A DNA stretch of 19,755 nt from assembly GCA_000151295.1 (NCBI GenBank), contig GG745378.1:25408-45162 (forward strand), given 5' to 3'. Positions within the stretch are counted from its first letter, which is position 1. Every line of letters starts with the position of its first letter. The position numbers were made by a program, and so were the translations under genes. Origin of the DNA: Allomyces macrogynus ATCC 38327 (lineage: Eukaryota; Blastocladiomycota; Blastocladiomycetes; Blastocladiales; Blastocladiaceae). The notes beneath the pieces are model-generated. The model saw only the letters and a program-made list of their open reading frames with translations, was not told where the DNA came from and made no database searches. Positions 16,994 through 19,755 of this stretch are shown here, in pieces.

Positions 16994-18490
16994 TCAATGT
17001 ACAAACAAGACCAGCACAACAACCACAATCGCCGCGACCGCCGTTACTCCCGCCGCCATGATCAACACGCGGCGGAAAGCGTGCGAGGCATTCGCACTTG
17101 CCGCACGCGGTGGTGGGGACACGACGCGCGGCGTCGCATGAAGAATCGGCACAGCCGACCGAAGCACAGCGGGTAGTGGCCCATCACGCGGGACCACGTT
17201 TGGGCCCAGTGGCGCAGGCATTCGCGGCGATCCTAGCGCAGGCGCCCGAGGTGAGATCATCGGTCGTCGAGCTGCGACATACTCGCCCGGGCGCGACGGA
17301 ACCACGGCGCGTGGTGGTTGTGGGAGCGGGACTGGAACCGCGGCCGTGCGCGGCGGCGGGACAATCACTCGCGGCCCGCCAACCGGCGCGCGCGACGCTG
17401 CTGCGGGTCGCGGCGACCCAGGCGCCGCATTCCATGCGCGAGCAGACACGGGCACATCGTCCACCCCCAAAGCCGAATCTTGTGCGTCGTACCCATCAAG
17501 CCGCATCGACCCAGGCATCCCCGGAATCGCCGCGGGCGGCGGCCGCATCTCTACCTCCTCCAAGTACCGCGCGGGCAACGGCGGCGGTGGACCCAGCAGC
17601 GACGACCGCGGCAGCGTACTGTCGAGCAGCGTTCGTGGGAGCGTCGACGTGGCTTGCGTCGTGGCCATGGTCGGTGGACGCGCCGCGCCGTCGAGCACGG
17701 TGCGCGGGAGCGTCGAGTCGATGACGGTGGTTGGAAGGGTGGACCGCGACGTGGCGCGCGACAGGTCGGCGGTGGCGGTGCGCGGGAGTGGAGGTGGGGG
17801 TGCGGCGGGGCGGCCGAGGGTCGAAGATGCGGGGAGCGCGAGGGAAATGACGCCCGTGCGGCCGCTACCGCTGCGGCCGAGCGTCGAGGATGGTGGGAGG
17901 GCCAGGGAAATGGCGCGCGAGGCATAGTCGGCGTCGTCGGCGTCGCCAAGCGGGTGGTACAGCGACGCAGACTCGGGCTCGGGCTCGAGAATCAGTGGAA
18001 CCGCATCGCGTCCAGCACGCGCATCAAGTCCAATGTTGGGCGTGACCGGCAGCGACCCGTACGCCGTGTCGGCTGACATGGCGCTCAGCTCGTCGTCGCG
18101 GCGCTTCGGCGGCGCGAGCGCGTTCCCGCGCGCCAAGGGCGACGAGCCCAGTACTCCACGGTCCGGCCATGGACCGTCGTCACCTGCACGCTGCGCGGCG
18201 CGCACGACGGAACCGAGCATCGAGGACTCCTCGAGCACGCTGCCGAGATCGTCGTCATTGTCAGCGAAAATGGAGCGCGGCGTACGGGACCCGCCGACCC
18301 GCGTAACCGGGTCCGCGGCGGCGCGCACACGGTAGCGTCCGTGTTTGGCCTCGAATTGGAATTCAGGCAGGGTAAACGGAACCGGCGACGAAGGGGTGTT
18401 GGATGGGTTGCGCGTCGATACGGGCATCGCTGTCCTGTTCCTGGGTGCGGTTTGCACGCCCTTGGACCCGCCTACACGGTGGAGAAGCAT
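16994..18490 (-). CDS. Pro/Ser-rich tail-anchored membrane protein, family not recognised
   Basis: A single open frame of 498 residues. The last 24 residues (475-498, VLIMAAGVTAVAAIVVVV and onward, ending FVH) form one transmembrane helix, preceded by RR, with almost nothing after it. This is the layout of a tail-anchored protein with its bulk in the cytosol. The rest is low-complexity and rich in Pro, Ser, Ala and Arg, with internal repeats: ISLALPPSSTLGR/ISLALPASSTLGR (about 17.80-17.92 kb) and several STLPRT-type units (about 17.60-17.77 kb). PPPPLP stretches could be SH3 or profilin ligands. No catalytic motif is visible. ATG 18490 has an ACCATG context; ATG 18427 is an alternative. The gene is CpG-rich throughout, in sharp contrast to its 3' flank and to its decayed copy. 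No function is proposed. Confidence 0.7.
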   Translation of the reverse strand: MLLHRVGGSKGVQTAPRNRTAMPVSTRNPSNTPSSPVPFTLPEFQFEAKHGRYRVRAAADPVTRVGGSRTPRSIFADNDDDLGSVLEESSMLGSVVRAAQRAGDDGPWPDRGVLGSSPLARGNALAPPKRRDDELSAMSADTAYGSLPVTPNIGLDARAGRDAVPLILEPEPESASLYHPLGDADDADYASRAISLALPPSSTLGRSGSGRTGVISLALPASSTLGRPAAPPPPLPRTATADLSRATSRSTLPTTVIDSTLPRTVLDGAARPPTMATTQATSTLPRTLLDSTLPRSSLLGPPPPLPARYLEEVEMRPPPAAIPGMPGSMRLDGYDAQDSALGVDDVPVSARAWNAAPGSPRPAAASRAPVGGPRVIVPPPRTAAVPVPLPQPPRAVVPSRPGEYVAARRPMISPRAPALGSPRMPAPLGPNVVPRDGPLPAVLRSAVPILHATPRVVSPPPRAASANASHAFRRVLIMAAGVTAVAAIVVVVLVLFVH

Positions 18491-19343
18491 GGTCAGTGCC
18501 CAAAAAGTTGAATCAATGAATCAAATGGAACAAATGGGCCGGACGTCGTGGCGGAACTTGCGGGACGTGCGAGTCGGACCGCGCAGGCGTCGGCAGCGGC
18601 GACAAGGCAGCAGCGTCCATGGTGTCTGCGATACGGTGCAAAAAACACGGTGGAGAACAGCCCCTCAAGGAAGACGAGTCTGGCGAGTTCGTTCGACGCA
18701 GAGCGAGCAGGTCGTGGACGCGGCAGGTCGCGGCACACAGCGGGTCGTGGACGGCAGCAAGTCACAGCACCCGTCGTGGCGAATCAGCTCGACTAAATCG
18801 GCAAGTCTAGTGTCGCCTTCTTGCAGACATGAACTGGTCTATTCTTGAATCGTCTATTGAACCTGAGTTCGGGCGTCGGCGAGCGTGCGGTTGCGGTCGA
18901 GCGGCTGTTGATCACGATGAGAGATTGATCTCGTCTTTCGCGCTGTGGGTAACCAAGGGGCGGTGCTGGTCTGTGTCGGTCCAGGATCCGATGCCAAACC
19001 AGAGTGAACGAGAAGGGCGCAGGTCCACGCTGAGTATCGCCAGACACGGCCAGGTCGCCGCGCGCAGGGGTGAGGTTGTTTCTGGTCTTGAAGCAGTTGC
19101 AGCAGCGCCAACGAAGAGCACACGCGCGCGTCGTGAACAATCCACGCGCACAGCTGGCTCATGCAACTCTTTGCACGACTTCTCCAGCTGCAACGGAGGG
19201 GCAATGGTGGTGCTCATCAAGAAACGGAGAGGCGGCGTCGGGCTTCACTTCTCCTCCGCACGCTGCGGCTCATCATGGGCCGCCCAGGCTCACGCGGGAC
19301 GGTTTGCGGGAGCATCGAGCCTGCCGTGGTTCCGCCAGATTGC

Positions 19344-19367
19344 GAAAACGAGGTCGAAAACGAGGTC
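19344..19367. repeat. 12-bp tandem duplication, GAAAACGAGGTC twice
   Basis: Two perfect adjacent copies, 19344-19355 and 19356-19367. In the plus-strand frame noted for 19318-19427 they encode ENEV repeated. Confidence 0.85.
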
Positions 19368-19499
19368 GACAACGTGTTCCTCGACTGGCCGTTGGATAAC
19401 AGTCAGGTGCGGCAGTGGCGAAACTGAGCGCAGGCTGATGCTTTGTTTCGTGGTCGCTCAAGCCATTGGCTGATCAGCCTCACGTGTACCATTTCAATC

Positions 19500-19583
19500 A
19501 TGAACACCGAAAGTTGACGAAAAGGCGCGGAAGAGCGTCGTAACATCACGAATGAACAGCGAAATGCGAATGAACGTCGAAAG
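19500..19583. repeat. Three dispersed copies of ATGAACNNCGAAA
   Basis: Copies at 19500-19512, 19552-19564 and 19570-19582 share ATGAAC, two variable bases and CGAAA. Further GCGAAAG words lie between and after them. Spacing is irregular (52 and 18 bp). Confidence 0.6.
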
Positions 19584-19755
19584 ACGCGAAAGCGCGATGG
19601 GCCTCAAATTACGATACCCACGAAGACATCTGCCGTCCTCTGCCGCGTGCACCAACGTTTTAGCAACCCGGTGGATGTAACGGCGGCAGACGCTGCGTGA
19701 CGCGCACCGTTCGAAGCTTACGGAGTGGCGGCTCGACAGTGCTCAATCGTTTCGG

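Larger units (their letters stand above)
18491..19755. other. Intergenic right end, no convincing gene
   Basis: 1265 bp upstream of the minus-strand gene. All frames over 60 codons are Arg/Ser/Cys-rich and lack a steady third-position bias. The best hint is a plus-strand stretch at about 19318-19427 ending PLDNSQVRQWRN and a TGA, which could be a terminal exon, but no matching upstream exon was found. The part nearest 18490 should hold the promoter of the tail-anchored protein gene. Confidence 0.45.

Noticed and set aside
18829..19473. 214-codon plus-strand frame at the right end
   Set aside because: Composition (Ser, Arg, Cys) and lack of third-position bias look random; no motif or splice context supports it.

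Overview
The window looks like nuclear DNA of a flagellated (zoosporic) fungus. It is GC-rich and CpG-rich. Genes are split by short GT-AG introns, mostly 58-98 nt. The gene set mixes fungal families (UPF0658 Golgi protein, EF-hand MscS channel) with axonemal proteins that non-flagellated fungi have lost (DRC1 and an FSIP1-like protein). Blastocladiomycota (Allomyces/Catenaria-like) is my best guess from base composition, but it is an inference. No bacterial operon, CRISPR array or recognisable transposase was seen. Exon joins were worked out by eye from splice sites, frame and family conservation.

Layout: 1-573 (+) is the 3' end of a gene resembling TFIIF alpha/RAP74. 918-3727 (-) is DRC1, a nexin-dynein regulatory complex subunit, in six exons. 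4202-5819 (+) is an FSIP1-like gene in five exons, placed head-to-head with DRC1 across a 474-bp shared promoter that carries a 20-bp tandem repeat and an X-box-like site. 5906-9005 (-) is a fungal MscS channel with an EF-hand. 9636-11233 (+) is UVSSA, a transcription-coupled repair factor. 11547-11741 (+) is a small unidentified ORF. 11856-12907 (-) is a pinin/SDK/memA splicing factor with an N-terminal RS domain. 13641-15229 (+) is a UPF0658 multi-pass Golgi membrane protein.

The last 4.5 kb is different. At 15579-15660 there is a serine-tRNA-like sequence with anticodon ACT and several broken invariant positions. From about 15.78 to 16.98 kb the DNA is almost free of CpG (nine in 1200 bp by eye). 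Within it, about 15.95-16.61 kb is a decayed direct duplicate of the 3' third to half of the neighbouring intact minus-strand gene (16994-18490), a Pro/Ser-rich tail-anchored membrane protein. Where the intact copy has CG, the decayed copy has TG or CA almost throughout. Arg codons have therefore become Cys, Gln, Trp or His. This is the signature of duplication-linked or methylation-linked CpG mutation (RIP-like) and is the most notable signal here. 18491-19755 holds no convincing gene.

Themes: DRC1 and FSIP1-like may be co-regulated flagellar genes. TFIIF, UVSSA and pinin all act around RNA polymerase II (initiation, repair, splicing), but they are separate transcription units and their proximity is probably incidental.
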